Source of the DNA: Acestrorhynchus altus
Taxonomy: Eukaryota > Chordata > Actinopteri > Characiformes > Acestrorhynchidae
NCBI GenBank assembly: GCA_034509495.1
Contig: CM067507.1
Location: forward strand, 10,402,997-10,466,996
Direction: 5' to 3'
DNA length: 64,000 nt
Shown: piece by piece, positions 13,142 to 26,805 of the stretch
How positions within the stretch are numbered: the first letter of the stretch is position 1
Layout of the letters: the number at the start of each line of letters is the position of its first letter
The notes under the pieces: model-generated
Databases searched by the model: none
Told to the model about the DNA's origin: nothing
What the model saw: only the letters and a program-made list of their open reading frames with translations
Program-made: the position numbers and the translations under genes

Positions 13142-13776
13142 TGGGGCCTTGAAAAAGTATTAATACCACTTGAACTTTTCCACATTCCACATTCCACCCA
13201 CAGACTCATGTATTTTATTGGGATTTTATGTATAAACCCAGACAAAGTAGCAAGTAATTATGAAGAGGAAAGGAAATGATATATGGTTTTCAAATGTTTT
13301 AGAGGATGAAATGTCCGATTCTTCTTTACAAAATAGCTCATGCTCATTCAGATTGGATGGAGAACATCTATGAACAGCAATTTTTATGTCTTGTCACAGA
13401 TTCTAGGATTTATGTCTGGACTTTGACTGGGCCATTATATCACATGAATATGCTTTGATCTAAACCATTCCATTGTAGCTCTTGCTGTATTTTAGGATCA
13501 TTGTCCTGTTCCAAGGAGAACCTACATCCCAGTCTCAAGTCTTTTGCAGCGTCTAACAGGTGACCCGCTTTCCATCTAAAAAAAAGCATCTCCACAGGGT
13601 GATGGTGCTACCGCCATGTTTCCATGGTGAGTGTGTTATGTTCATAGTGTTTTCTGCCACACAGAGCATGTTGCATCTAAGCCAAAAAGTTAAATGTTGG
13701 TCTCATCTAACCAGAACACCTGTTTGCTGTATCCCCTACATGGCTTGTGGCAAAGAACAAATGAGACTTCCTATGG

Positions 13777-13807
<31 letters not shown>

Positions 13808-14085
13808 GCTTTCTTTCTTTTGGAGATTTGTGGAGGAAACAATTAATCTGTCCTGTGCATATATTCTCACATCTGAGCTGTGGATCTCTGCAGCTCAACC
13901 AAAGTGACCAGAATGACCACAGAGCCTTTTGGCTGCTTTTCTAATTAATGCTCTCCTTGCTTGGCCTGTCATTTTAGGTGGACAGTTATGTCTTGCTAGG
14001 CTTGCAGTTGTTCCATACTCATCCATGTTTGGACTATTGAGTAGTGCTCTGTGAAATCTTCATAGCCTGATAACTCTAATGCAAA
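13142..14085 (-). mobile_element. Truncated Tc1-like transposon
   Basis: The left end GGGGCCTTGAAAAAGTATT and the following sequence are typical of a fish Tc1 family. A minus-strand transposase remnant is readable around 13620-13580 (HGG..MLW-type segment). A (TTTC)n tract interrupts it near 13783-13815. The right end is missing. Confidence 0.7.
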
Positions 14086-14595
14086 CTATAGAATGAAACC
14101 TCAGACAAAACTGAGTTTTTACTAAAAAAAGACTTTTATTTCAACTTAAAACATAACCTTACCTTTTGTCTGTGGTCTTAATTCTAACCCAAACCTAATT
14201 AATATGCTATTTGTTTAAAATATAGCAAAAATATTGTCATAATTGAGTAGAATTTGTAACATTTATTGAATTAAGAACATAGACATAGTTTATAGAATTA
14301 AGAACACAATTTATCAAGAATTCTTAATTTGTTTTTATAATAACATACTAGACACATTTATGTTCATATATATTCAACTTTCCCCAACATTATAATCATT
14401 ACTGCAACAGCCTGGGATTTCTGTAAGGAATGTTTTACAGGTAACACTTGATTATGTCATAACCATGGAAACAAAGACCGACAGGGAATCAGATATAAGG
14501 AAATATGACAATGGAAAATTGACAATGACAATGGAAATTCTTATGTCTTGGAAAGATAGCAATTTAATCATGCATTCCTGTCAATCATGAAGTAG

Positions 14596-14907
14596 TGTCT
14601 AGTCCCTCTGGTCTGGTCTTTGTTTGTTTATCTCCCCTTGTGCTTCTGAGCACATATCCTGTCTCCACCCATTCCCAGCTGTGTCCTATTTGTAACCCTG
14701 CCCCATCATTATCATGTTCCAGTCTCATCTAATGTTTTCTATGTATAAAAGCCCCTTAGTCCCAGTCTGTCTTTGTCAGTCTTCTTGTTTACTTGTCTAC
14801 ATATCTTGTCATTACGGTTATTCTGTCTGTAATCCGTACAATAAATCTACAACCCTGCAAGTACTTCCTCCTCTACCTACCTGTTCCTTGAGTCCACACA
14901 CCTTACA
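14596..14907 (+). mobile_element. Solo LTR with 5-bp target duplication
   Basis: The 312-bp segment starts TGTCTAGTCC and ends CCTTACA, with perfect AGTAG on both sides (14591-14595, 14908-14912). It has a TATA-like TGTATAAAAGCCCC and AATAAA, as expected of an LTR promoter and polyadenylation region. Confidence 0.88.
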
Positions 14908-17900
14908 AGTAGATCATCATTACCATTTACAATAATGTGAGTACAGTAATATTTTACAAAAACAAAACATTATTAACATTAATATAATAACATTATTTAA
15001 AAGCATCTTATACTAGCTGTTTAGTAGTGTTAGGAAACCCATTTTAAAAAGTCAAAATTGCAATTACAGCAACATGTCATTACGTTGCAATAGTAACAAC
15101 TCCTGTTGATGACTTTCATCAGATTCATCATCAGTACTTTCAACTGTCGAGAAATGAATGTAAAAACATTTTTCTTAAAACACCTCTTCTAATTTTTCCT
15201 TAATGAAAATATGTATATATAATAATATTGGAATGTTACTGTACTCCCAAAAACACTCTATGTACATGTATCTTTGTAAAGCATTACCAACTATTCTGTA
15301 CACTCATACATCTTATTTACAGAAACTTTAAAGATGGCTCTTTAAAGAACAATTCACCAAACGAATATTACAGAAGCAATGGTGGTACTTCTGGGCCCGA
15401 ACCCAGACAAGGTCTGATATATTTTGCAGACAGGTGCACAAAAACAGGAGGAATCACAAGATGCAATGTTCTCTGTGATGATGATTGATAATGTAGGATG
15501 ATTCTCTTGGAAGCTATAAACAACATGAGGCCATTTTTTAAAAGACAAATAATCAAATCAATGCTGTGACTTCCCACAGTTCCAAATCATAGCTTATGAG
15601 AGAGTGAAACTAATTTAGTGCAAGTTTTGGAGAAAGAAGGGGGGAAAGCAGCTTTTCTGAATAGACAGTGATAATGATGATTATAATAACTGAATGTGTT
15701 CTGCGATTGGATCCCAAACAAAAACTGTATTGATTTAAATTTGGCTTTTTGACCACGGCTGATGTAAGGAGTCTGGACCTCTGTGTGCTTGCCCTAGCAG
15801 ATTTACACTGTGGCCTGAAATAGTGAATTCATTGTTTTTGTAAAAGTCTTGCAATTTAGAACTGCACAGCTTTATATGTGCCTACAATATAAACAGTACC
15901 AAACTACCTAAGAGAACATTATTATAATGTATGTAGATCTATTTTTGAATGTTTGAGTAAATTATTTATTTATTTATTTACTTACTTCCTTTTTTATTTA
16001 TTTAACAAGTATTTCCACTTCACATGCATGATAAGATGACTGTTCCCTTAACCACCCCTTAATGGCAATTGCCAGCAACGAATCACCTTTTAAAAATTAT
16101 TTTTAAGCCAGTTGAATTTCAGATATGCATGGAGATGTGCATGTAGGAATGATATTTTAAAGCCCCTTCGTTTTCACAGATTCAACAGTGAAGAAAACTG
16201 AAAAAACAACAATAACAACAACAACAATTAACTATCATAGAAATAGCAGAAATGCAATGTGTGGTCAAATCAACAATATAGTGTATTCATATTAATAAGA
16301 GGAAATGGACTGGAAAACTGCAGCAACACTTAAAAAAACCTGGACAAATGGAAAAGGGCTCTGTCCTTCACAACATCTAGTAAAGAACATGCTTGAAAAT
16401 GTAGATATCATTGACAAAGTGTATAAAGTGGACATTCCTCCATTAGAGTAAATACAGAGCCTTTATATTTTACTTTTGATCAGTATGTTTTATCACACAT
16501 GAAAATCAGAAATCCAGTTTCATTTAATTTAATTTCATGTTTGAATAAATTAGTCTTCAAACAGCATCAACTGTATTGTATTTGGTGGGTTTTGACCCAC
16601 TGCTTGTTTCAACTAAATTCATTACTTTGACATTATAAAACATTAACTTTCTTTGCAGTGTGTAATAATCATGAAGTGATTCCAAATTAAACAGAATGAA
16701 ATGTAATCTGTAGTGTTTTGTGTGAGTACATCATCAGTAGGAAGTCTGCAGTATCACAGCATGAACAGCTGGTGGATGTTTGGAGTGGCAGCATCTGGCC
16801 ATGACTGAGCTTCTGACAGGTCAGGTGGCAACCTCTCACCAGAGGTCACTGCCATTCTAGATGACACAGAGCCAGTGTTCATGGCAACCATGCTGGGAGA
16901 AGTGGAAGAGCAGCATGATGGGTGGCATTATGGAGGCAAAAATAGCCCACAATAACACAACCAGTTTGGGCTTTTTTTTCTTCTTTTTCATTAGTAAATA
17001 CCATTAGTATTTTTGAACACCCAAAGCAATATTGTTGAGAAACTTTCTTCAGTAAATGAAAAAATAAATTAGAGGTGGAGCTGCCCTCAACCATAATTAC
17101 AGAAGATCAGCCTGCAAAATTAGACAAAGCAAGTAAATGAAGCAGTCTAAACTGATCTATCCGGGTTTGGTTTGGAGTGTATGCCCCGGAAAGAGCATGT
17201 GTGTTTATGATGTCCAGCACAGCACATGATTGCGCTGCCACACTTAATCAAGGACCTTCTCCATCACCAAGCTGTTACTTGCCTAATGATATATCATCAG
17301 ATTTTTTCTTCACATTGCTTTGTCTTACCAGAACTGAATCTGTCAGGAAAGGGTCAGGAAAATGAATGTGGCCACTGTTGTTCACACTGGGAGATCAAGG
17401 AGAAAAAATATATTTCATAATGTTCATATGTGTTGGTGCACTGTAAAGTTTCAGCAGTCTTGGAAAGTGTTGGCCCAGCTGTAATGTGATGCATTTTTAC
17501 TGCTGTACAGCAAAATCAATACAGCAAAGTCATAAAATATCTTTGTCTATTTATAGCTCTTTATATTTATCAGCAAACACTTTCCAAAAATAGCCAGAAT
17601 TCCTTTTAATTAGTTATTTTTGCTACATTAAGAAATTTTGCTGACAGAATTGCTGAACTGTTCACACAGTAAACTCAATAGAAAAATGTATAGAGTATAG
17701 AGACTTGTATAGAGTAATGCTCTGGAGCAGCCACACATTAGCCTAAGGTTTCCATGTTCAGTACCAAGAGTGGCCAGAATTGGACTGTAGAGCACTAAAA
17801 CTACATTCATTGGAGTGATGGAGCCCCAGCTTGCCTTTGGAATGTGTTGAAACGATGAACATCAGTACCTGATCCTATGACTCAATGAGGTCAAATCCTC

Positions 17901-18526
17901 ATTGCAATTTTCACCATCATCAAGTGTAAAGCCTTTCCAGAGCAGTAGAGGTTTATACTGCAGCCAGGAGCACACTCTTATAATACCTTAAGTTTCTGAA
18001 TAAAATATTGAATTAACAGGTGTCTACAAACCCGTAGACATGTAATACTATACATTAATTTAAAACCAGGATAGTAAAACCAGGATAATCTTCATAAAGA
18101 ATTCAGCTTGAACAACTGAACAGTTTGTTTATGGTGCTGTCCATGGTGCTGCTTTGTTTTGTCTACAAGACGCTTAGCTTTTTCTATCCAATTAAAATAT
18201 GTTATTAGACATTATATCAAATCTCTAACATAGAAGATGAATGGATACATTTAAGTTTAAATTAAATTTTAGGTCTGAAAGATAGTAGAAATTGAAAATA
18301 ATAGCGATCTGGTTCTATAAGCAACCATGTTCCTAAATGTTTGTGTGACTGTGAAAACTATTTAAAGGTCTAAAGAACCTCCACTTTATATATGTACGTC
18401 TTCAAGGTTTTTCACACTAAAGCAAACATTGTTCTTTATGGATGTTGTTCTTCCATAAACAAGACTCAGGACTGGACAGTAATTATACCTTGTCTAAACA
18501 AGCATTGTCTAAATATCAAGCATAAT
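14908..18526. other. Long intergenic stretch, no gene seen
   Basis: Mostly unique-looking AT-rich DNA with small simple repeats such as (TTTA)n at 15961-15980. None of the short frames shows a domain or good splice sites. Confidence 0.5.
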
Positions 18527-18699
18527 TACTGTATTTTCCAGACTATAAGCCACTACTTTTTCCCCACGCTTTAAACCATGCGGCTTATAATGAGGTGCAG
18601 CTTTTTCGTCTTATATATGTTATTTTCCAGGGTTTTTTTTTTTAACTTCACGGGTGCGGCTAATATTCCGGTGCGGCTTATAGTCTGGAAAATATGGTA
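18527..18699. mobile_element. 173-bp palindromic MITE
   Basis: Inverted ends of about 27 bp: TACTGTATTTTCCAGACTAT and, inverted, ATAGTCTGGAAAATATGGTA. There is no coding capacity. Confidence 0.8.
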
Positions 18700-18773
18700 T
18701 GTAATAATGCCTACCTATCATCACACTGTGATGTCAATACTGTGGTATAATATGAACATAATGTACAGGCAGT

Positions 18774-19013
18774 ACATCTGACTTAACTACCTCAACAAAT
18801 GCTACATAATTACGCTGAATCACTTTCTACTTTCCAAAAAGTAAATTAAAAGTCAATTTTCCATTAAAACATGTTTCTTCCAGTAAATAGATTATTTACC
18901 ATTATATTCACTCTGAATGACCTGATCAACATGATGTGATATACTAACAGTTTTTCTTTTAAAATGCACACTAGTCAGTGTAAATCAGGTATTCAAATAT
19001 ACATTTACATTTA
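18774..19013. repeat. 240-bp direct repeat, copy A
   Basis: Nearly identical to 21139-21378 (about 3 differences seen). It begins ACATCTGACTTAACTACCTC and ends ATTTACATTTAT, where copy A runs into an ordinary interspersed repeat. Confidence 0.92.
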
Positions 19014-19670
19014 TGGCATTTAGCTGAAACTTACAAGGTTACACATATTACAAAAGTGTGCCAGAGTATTGTTAGTAATCATGCCCAAGGACTCGTTTTG
19101 GTGTAGGACAGCATAGTTGCTCAGACTGGGATTTGAATCCCATGGTTTTGTGGCTCACTGGTGGTGTTATATGTTGGGCCACACCAACCACAATTAACCA
19201 TAACCATCAACCAAAAAGTAGTGTAATCCAATGAAGCCCAAATTAAATCTAAGATGAATGGCCCAGTATAAGTTTAAAAAGCAAAAAGGATTTTTTTTTC
19301 TTTTGTGGCAGCATAAACATGTGTATGACCATTACAATCAAACCAAACTGAATTGCATATCATCTAAATGTTTATTACGTGTTGATATTCATGCTTGGGA
19401 CACAGAAATGGGACTGCCCAAGTCTATTTAAAAATTGTTGTATCTAAACTTGTTATTGTTTGCCTTCTGTGTAGATGTTTCAGAAATTATTTCCAATAAA
19501 TTGTATAACTGTGAATAAAAAAAATCCACATGTTTAAGAAAAGTATAGCTTGTCATATTTGTATCACATTAATCAATATTGCCTAATATAATGCTATCAG
19601 ACGAACCAATTACATTAGCCATCATTAGCTGCTTCATATTGCGAGCTATGGTGAATAGGTTTTTTTTTGT

Positions 19671-19672
<2 letters not shown>

Positions 19673-19702
<30 letters not shown>
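19673..19702. repeat. Poly(A) tract
   Basis: About 25 A in a row, preceded by GTTTTGTAAA. It may be the tail of an unrecognised retroelement. Confidence 0.7.
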
Positions 19703-20090
19703 TTATAGAGAAATTATAAATTATAATCTTCACACTGATTAAAATGTAATTCATAATTATTTAACATTCATTTTGTGTGCTTACAGAGCGAAAACAGCTG
19801 AAGAAGGCAGCACTTTGGAGCAACTTTATAGAGCTGGATTCAAACTACAAGCAGGCTTGTAGCTGAAGAATTATGACAGAAATTGATTGAAGAGGCTGTT
19901 TAAACCCCAGACATTTGTTTGGTTTTGCTCTTGATTGTTGAAGTGACTGGTATAATCATGGCAAAGTTCACAGAGCTCTCTGAGGCCTTCAGAAAGAAGG
20001 GTGTAGATGCTTAGGGACCAGGTTTTTCAAAGGTTTTTTATCTGGCAACCTATTTTTTCACAATGACTTTTCACTAGATGACATGTATAC

Positions 20091-20580
20091 ACTGATCAAC
20101 CATAACATTATGACCACCAGCTTGTCTCTGCATTCACTGTCCATTTTATCAACTCCTTTTATCATAGAGGAGCAGTTTGTGGTTATATAATTATACAGTA
20201 TAGCCAGTCTGTTTCTCTGAATACTTATTTAGCTTCCTTTTACCCAGGTCATCAATGGTCAGGCCCCCGCAGGACCACTACAGAGCAGGTATTATGTGGG
20301 TGGTGGGCCAACTGCAGCTGCAGTCAACCGCAGAGACACTGACATGGTGGTGGTGTGTTTGTGTTGCATACACTTCAGTGCTGCTGAGTGTTTAAACATT
20401 GTGTCCACTCACATGCTTCTATCTAGTTGCTTCACTTGTGGCTGTAAAGTCAGAGACAGAAGCTCAGTTCCTGCACAGTTTGTATTGGTCATCCACTAGT
20501 CCTTCATCAGGTGGACTGTTTTAAATCCACCAGAATTCACCACCAGAGAGTTTAAACACTCCAACAACACTATCTCAACA
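20091..20580. repeat. Half of a common palindromic fish DNA element
   Basis: It starts CACTGATCAACCATAACATT and contains CAGGACCACTACAGAGCAGG and GACACTGACATGGTGGTGGT. The inverse half type is seen at 43135-43440. Confidence 0.55.
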
Positions 20581-21138
20581 CTATTACATAGTATACTAGG
20601 ATACTATTCATATCATTGGAACACATAATATACTTTATGCTTTATTTCACTCGTTTTAAAAGGTATCAACATAGTTATCAGGCCTTCCAGGCCTGCTCTT
20701 GTTTTCTTACCTTAGCAGCAGTTAATCTGTCCACCTTAGCCTTAGATTTATTGACAGTTTCACCTCATCAAATCTGAAATATGATCAGTGGATGTGTGTG
20801 GAAGGCTTCTGATGAAATTATTACCCCTGCAAACAGGTGGGCTGAGGAGGGCCATGACACCTGGTTATCCCCATGGTAACTGACATTATCAGCATGTCTG
20901 AGTGCAGTGATGGTGTGGCAGTCACATGTTTATGCTCTGATTTCAGTAGTGTTTTTATTGTCTGTGTAAACCATACTTCTGGGTTTAGACTGAGTATGTC
21001 CACAGTACCACAGTTGGCAGACAGGGTGCCAGGCAGTTATGAAATACAGTAAAAATATTTTATTAAGTATTATTATATATAAGTGCAATTAACATACTAA
21101 CAACAATAAGAACAACATCAAAAACAACAACAAAAAGA

Positions 21139-21378
21139 ACATCTGACTTAACTACCTCAACAAATGCTTCATAATTAAGCTCAATCACTTTCTACTTTCC
21201 AAAAAGTAAATTAAAAGTCAATTTTCCATTAAAACATGTTTCTTCCAGTAAATAGATTATTTACCATTATATTCACTCTGAATGACCTGATCAACATGAT
21301 GTGATATACTAACAGTTTTTCTTTTAAAATGCACACTAGTCAGTGTAAATCAGGTATTCAAATATACATTTACATTTA
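21139..21378. repeat. 240-bp direct repeat, copy B
   Basis: Nearly identical to copy A 2.36 kb upstream. Copy B is preceded by an AACAACA-rich run and followed at once by (ATT)n. Confidence 0.92.
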
Positions 21379-21379
21379 C

Positions 21380-21414
21380 AATATTATTATTATTTATTAT
21401 TATTATTATTATTA

Positions 21415-21456
<42 letters not shown>

Positions 21457-21479
21457 TTATATATATATATATATATATC
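21380..21479. repeat. (ATT)n and (AT)n microsatellite
   Basis: About 75 bp of ATT units followed by about 11 AT units, directly after 240-bp repeat copy B. Confidence 0.9.
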
Positions 21480-24400
21480 ATTCTTTTGTAGTGCAAAGTG
21501 CATTTCTCAAACTCAAGGGTCCTTTAACAAAATCATAATCAATGCGACATAAAAATAAAATCTACTGACCAAGTTGTGTAGTTACCTTGTATGTGCGTGA
21601 TGAATAAACAAACCTTGAACCTAGGTATGAAAGGGCTTCAAACTAAAATGTAGGGATAATGTCAGCCTAGGAAAGCCAAAATGTGGTTATTCCAGCAGTG
21701 GACCTGAACAATTTACAGAGTGATAACAGCAGTAGGCTATGGAAATTTTTTAGCCTCTATAGAGTCACTCTACAAGTGGACCTGAGAAAAGATATAAACT
21801 GTGGCACAGAGCCACTTACAAACAGCCATGTGGGAAATTTCAGAGCCATGCAAAAAAAAGTTTTTTGGCAAACAGTGCTCTTAAACAAAAATTTAACAAG
21901 GCAGATGTGAAGTGGCAGCATACATACAAACATTCCCACACCCAGTAAAGAACACAAATCATTCAGTTCAATTCATATGACTGACAGTATGTGTGTATAT
22001 TAAGTGTTTTACAGCAGCTTCAAAGTGTCTCAGCCAATCAGGTTTCAGAAATGGGTTACATTCCCTGGATACATTGACAAGCAAGCATTTAACTGAACAT
22101 AAAAATATAGTAAATTGTAGACTTTTATATGAGTAATAATTTTTATATTCACTTTTATATGAGTAATGGAAAATCAGAAGAGTACATTTACGGTACTGTA
22201 GTGACTCTGACATTTGACTAATGATTTGATTCCCAGAAGGTAAATGAGTATTTGGATTGCATTTGAAGCCACCTTCCATTTCCAGGAATGAATGGATGAT
22301 TTCCTGGATATGATTCTTTCTCGAGCTCACTATGGCCTAATAATAAATTGCTTTTCATTTTCTGCTGTTCCACTGACTCCCACTGCCTACGTTAATGTCC
22401 TCAGTAGAACAATGGTCTTCATTTCATTTGTATGTGGCAGAGTTTGAGCTGGGGTTAAATGAGAATAATAACATACCAAAAGGACACTGGGAATCTGCCT
22501 TTGGTTGGGAATGATGTGTGTTTGTTTGTGTGTGTGTGTCTCCCTACTTAATGACTACTTGCAGCATTGTCTCAGTGTAACAATTATCAATGTCAATGCC
22601 AATCTTTTCACACTTTCATTTATATATACTTATTCCATTTACTAAGCCTGTGGTGAGTCAAACATAAATTGAGTGCAACATATATTCAACTGCACTTAAA
22701 ATATTTAATACCAGCATTTTCCACTTACATGTGTGAGACAAGAATTGTTGCATTGTTGTTGTGCATTGGAGTCATACATTTTATGTTCCTGTGTTGCCTT
22801 AGCACAGAATGTAATGTTTTAGCATCTGAAACATGAAGCGGATTAATGTCTTAAAAGGCAAGTTTTAAATTACAGGAGCACTTTGGAGGAGTTGACAAGT
22901 CAAATGCAATGTTGTTTGTGATGATGTGTGAGATGGAGTTGTGTTGTCCATCTCAAGGAAGTACCTGCATAATTCCATAGCCAGTTAATGAAAATAATAA
23001 AAATTACTTAACTATTAAAGCAATTCACCTTAAAATAGCAAAAATCATTGTGATGCTGCAGTGATGCTTCTGAATCTCCCAGCTTGTCCAGAAATGCATG
23101 TAAGCATGTCTTTTAACCCTAAAGGACCTATGCCCTCACAGTGAGGGCAAAATCACACATTATCTTCTCAGCTTGATAAAGAATGTCTTCACATACCAGC
23201 ACATACACATATGGCTAGAAACCACGGAACCAGCATTTCTAAAATTAGTCATTGCAGTGCAATGAAGCATCTGTGAGTAATTCATTGTGGAAAGATTTTA
23301 TAATAATAATAACTGTTTATTATAAGATGCTGTTAATAACAGTACAGTACTTGAGATTTTGGCCATATTGGCCCTGAACAAAATATAGTTTTAGAAATGT
23401 GCATGGATCCTGCTTTGTTAGAATGAACCTGGTGCCACACTGGTCCCTTTCAGATAAGACTATAGAGCATTCTGAATGATTTTCAATTTCAAATGTAGAG
23501 CATGAATAGTTTCCCATTGGAAATGTCCTTTTAAGGTTAGTAGCATTTAATTGATGTTTAGCTGAAGGATACTTTAAGAAAAGATTAACTTTTGTGCCTG
23601 CCACAAATATTTTTAGATGTACAACAGAGGTTTATTGCTCCAAATCAACACTTAGTATAAATAGTATAGAATTAACTTAATAAACTATTAACTAATTCAC
23701 TATTTTAATAAGTTTCAAAGAGGAGATTGTTCTTAAAGTTTCTATAATGCCATTGTGACATCATGTGACAGTTGTGTTATTTTATTTTACACGGTTAGCT
23801 TATGTTATTTGAAAGAAAGTGTTTTTTCCTGTTGGTTGTTTCCTCCATCATTATTTGTATTTCATGTTTAAACATATTTTAACTGCTTCATTTGATTCAG
23901 ATTTTACTCCCGTTTTGCACAGATTTAACTGATCATTATAAATGTGTCTCATGTCATTAATGATGGACTGTAAATCATGGGTTAAAAGGCTACAATGACC
24001 ACACAAGAAAACAACAAAGGAATTGTATTTAAGAACATGCTGATGAACCACTCAGTGTTTTTAAGCAAGTTTTTTCTAAGAAACTTAGAAAGTCAGTGAG
24101 TGCTAAGATCAACTTAACTGATAAAGTGTTCAGTGTGATGCTTTTTCTCCCTTTCAAGAATCATCTTCGTAGTCTAAAATTTAGATGACTCCCTATGTTA
24201 ATACAACATAAAAATAAATTTAAAACATTAAATACAAATGCAAAATAAGCATAGCATATATACATTATATAGCCACATGAAGAAAAAAAAACCAAAAAAA
24301 AAAACTTCCAAACGTTCAATGGAACATCAAGGAAACAAGAAGCTTTGGACCCTTTCTACCTCAATCTCAGCCTCTACTCTTTAGGGAAGGCTACTGGAAT

Positions 24401-24996
24401 GTACTGGTACTAACGGTGCGCTGAGATACATATACATGCAAAGACCTATGAGCCTCAGCAATCTATATATAACAAACTGCCACTGCCAAAGCAAAAATCT
24501 CTAGCAACTTTACAAGAGAAGGAAAAAAACCTTTTTAACTTTCAATGGAATTTATTCCAGGTAATTTTGGAGCAATTCTATTGCTTCATTCTTTGTGACA
24601 TTTGGATGCAGAGAACAACTAACACACACATGTCAAATGTGAAAACAGCACAAAAGGAGACACAAGGTTCAAGATTTGCAGTGTTATGAAAAATGTCCAT
24701 ATTATTTACCCTTTACCAAGGCTATTCAGTAACCCCTCGAGGGTAAGAAAGTAGATATACAATATGCAAATACGTCCATTGAGACCAGCCCTCCAAATAC
24801 TGTTCTGTGCCCCCAACTAGACACATGCCACTAATACACTCAAAATGCTGAAATAAACACTTTCAGAACAAAGTGAGTTTGATAGAACCGAGGAGAAACT
24901 GCAGTTACAGTGTAAGAAGCCAGATTGATTATGTAAAAGAGGAGAAGAAATAAATGAGGCAGACTAGAGTGGGAAGCAAACAGGAAAACAGGCAAA

Positions 24997-24998
<2 letters not shown>
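21480..24998. other. Long intergenic stretch, no gene seen
   Basis: No domain, transposon end or RNA gene was recognised. Frames of 60-120 codons here are isolated and have no visible similarity. Confidence 0.5.

Positions 24999-25068
<70 letters not shown>
24999..25068. repeat. (CA)n microsatellite
   Basis: About 34 uninterrupted CA units; likely length-polymorphic. Confidence 0.95.
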
Positions 25069-25069
<1 letters not shown>

Positions 25070-26805
25070 ATTTTATATATACTTTTGATTCATCTGAAGT
25101 GTATGACTGGTAAATCTATCAATTTAATATTTAAGTGCTAAAAGTACAGTTCATTTGAGTTGAGTACTATTACATTCAGCAGTACATTGATACATTTTTG
25201 CTGAATGTACTAAAATGGTAATCAGAAGATGTGATAAAGGAAAAATAGTTAAGATTTTATGCTTTTGTATTCAGTATTCAGGAAAACGGAAATGTTATTT
25301 TCTATAAAAATAAAAATATAATGGTTTAATAAAGATACCTGCAGATAACTCAGTAATGTTAAAACCTGTCACTCTGCCTCATCATTTCTCTCCTTTTTTC
25401 AGGAAAATTAATTTGGTGCTGTCATGCGGTGCTTGTAACATATTTACACGTGAATGAAGGTCATTAACACAGATCATTCTCATTTTAAAGTCAAATTACA
25501 CATTAATATCTCACTCAACACATTAGGCAAACAATTAAATATCATACAGAAACTGGCTTTCTAATTTCATGATGTATGTTCACAATTGATTAGAAAGACG
25601 TTGATTCGTGTGTGTTAAAATGTGTGATTAATTGCTCATTGTCTTATTTATCAGTTAATTTATTGATTCCAAAATATGCACAGCATTTTGACCTTGAGTT
25701 TTAAATTGATTTGGGTTTGTTGACACTGGTGATTATGCTGAGTGAACGGTTCAGTGACGTGCTTAACACTGAATATTAAAAAGAATGAAAGACAGTCACA
25801 TGAGATTGCCTTTCTCTGAGAGATGAACATGGTACATCTGCTTAGGTTTGGTGCAGAACGTATACCAGAATTTCTCTTTCCTTCCCCTTATTCCCCAAAA
25901 AATCTCCAATGACAAATAATCAGTTTTATTGGCAGCTGGCCATCCTTCCTAATTTTTAGGTTTTTATTGGCATATTCTGCTCTGATTAAGCAGTGAAGAA
26001 AATGATCTCCAGATCATTTTTCCAAATGAGAACACAAGGACTGCTTCCAATCCTCTCCTCGCCTGCAAAGATAACCCTCAAATAAACTTCAGTGTAAAAC
26101 AAACAGGAATATGAAATTGACAGCTCTGTTCAATTCTGACCATGGAAACCTCAACCATGCACGGTACACTGTATACACAAAGAAAAAGAATTTGTGCAAC
26201 AATCCTAATTTGTTGTAAGGATTTAGAAAAGTATTTTGTGTTTATGTGGACTCTTCAATAATAAATAGTGACTCATAAATGGCAGGTGGTATGAAAGTCC
26301 ACCAATGTAGAATACAAAGTTCTACCTCATTTAACATCAGTTAATTAACAGGGCCTCTATGAATTTGATGTGTGCAATACTGTTTTCTTTAGGACCTGCA
26401 TTCAAAACTTGAAGATCATAGAATGAGAACCTGAACGTTTTGTTAGACTGTCCTCCAGTGGACAGTCACAATAACATAACTTAATAACAATAATTTAACA
26501 ATGATGAGTCCAATGATAATTTCCTGTAATAAAGAGTTATCTAATTTAGTTCTCTAATAAGTGTTCCTAAATTATGAAGTTTATTTTATTTCATTGGCTT
26601 AATAAGTAAAATGAGTGCCCAATAGGAAAAATCATCAATAGTCTCAACAGTGCCATCTACTGACAAAAATGATTAACACAAAATTCAGAGGAGCAAATCA
26701 GAGACATCCACCAGATTATCAGAAGAGATTCCAGTTTATATGCTTGTAAACTATTAATATTATCCATCTAATTATATATCTATTCATCAATCTATGCACT
26801 GTTTT
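25069..26805. other. tdp2 3' flank, no gene seen
   Basis: The tdp2 3' UTR probably ends near the TTTATT signal at 26585-26590. The rest is AT-rich with no recognised gene. Confidence 0.5.

Noticed and set aside
18995..19200. tRNA-derived SINE with a B-box-like GATTTGAATCCC
   Set aside because: No A-box or cloverleaf could be made; the sequence looks like a common DNA-element repeat instead.
19800..20060. A possible transposase start (MAKFTELSEAFRKKG)
   Set aside because: It resembles the first residues of some Tc1-like transposases, but stops follow at once and no element ends were found, so it was not annotated.
21968..22330. A 120-codon minus-strand frame
   Set aside because: There is no recognisable domain, no splice context and no similarity I can name; it is likely a chance frame in AT-rich DNA.
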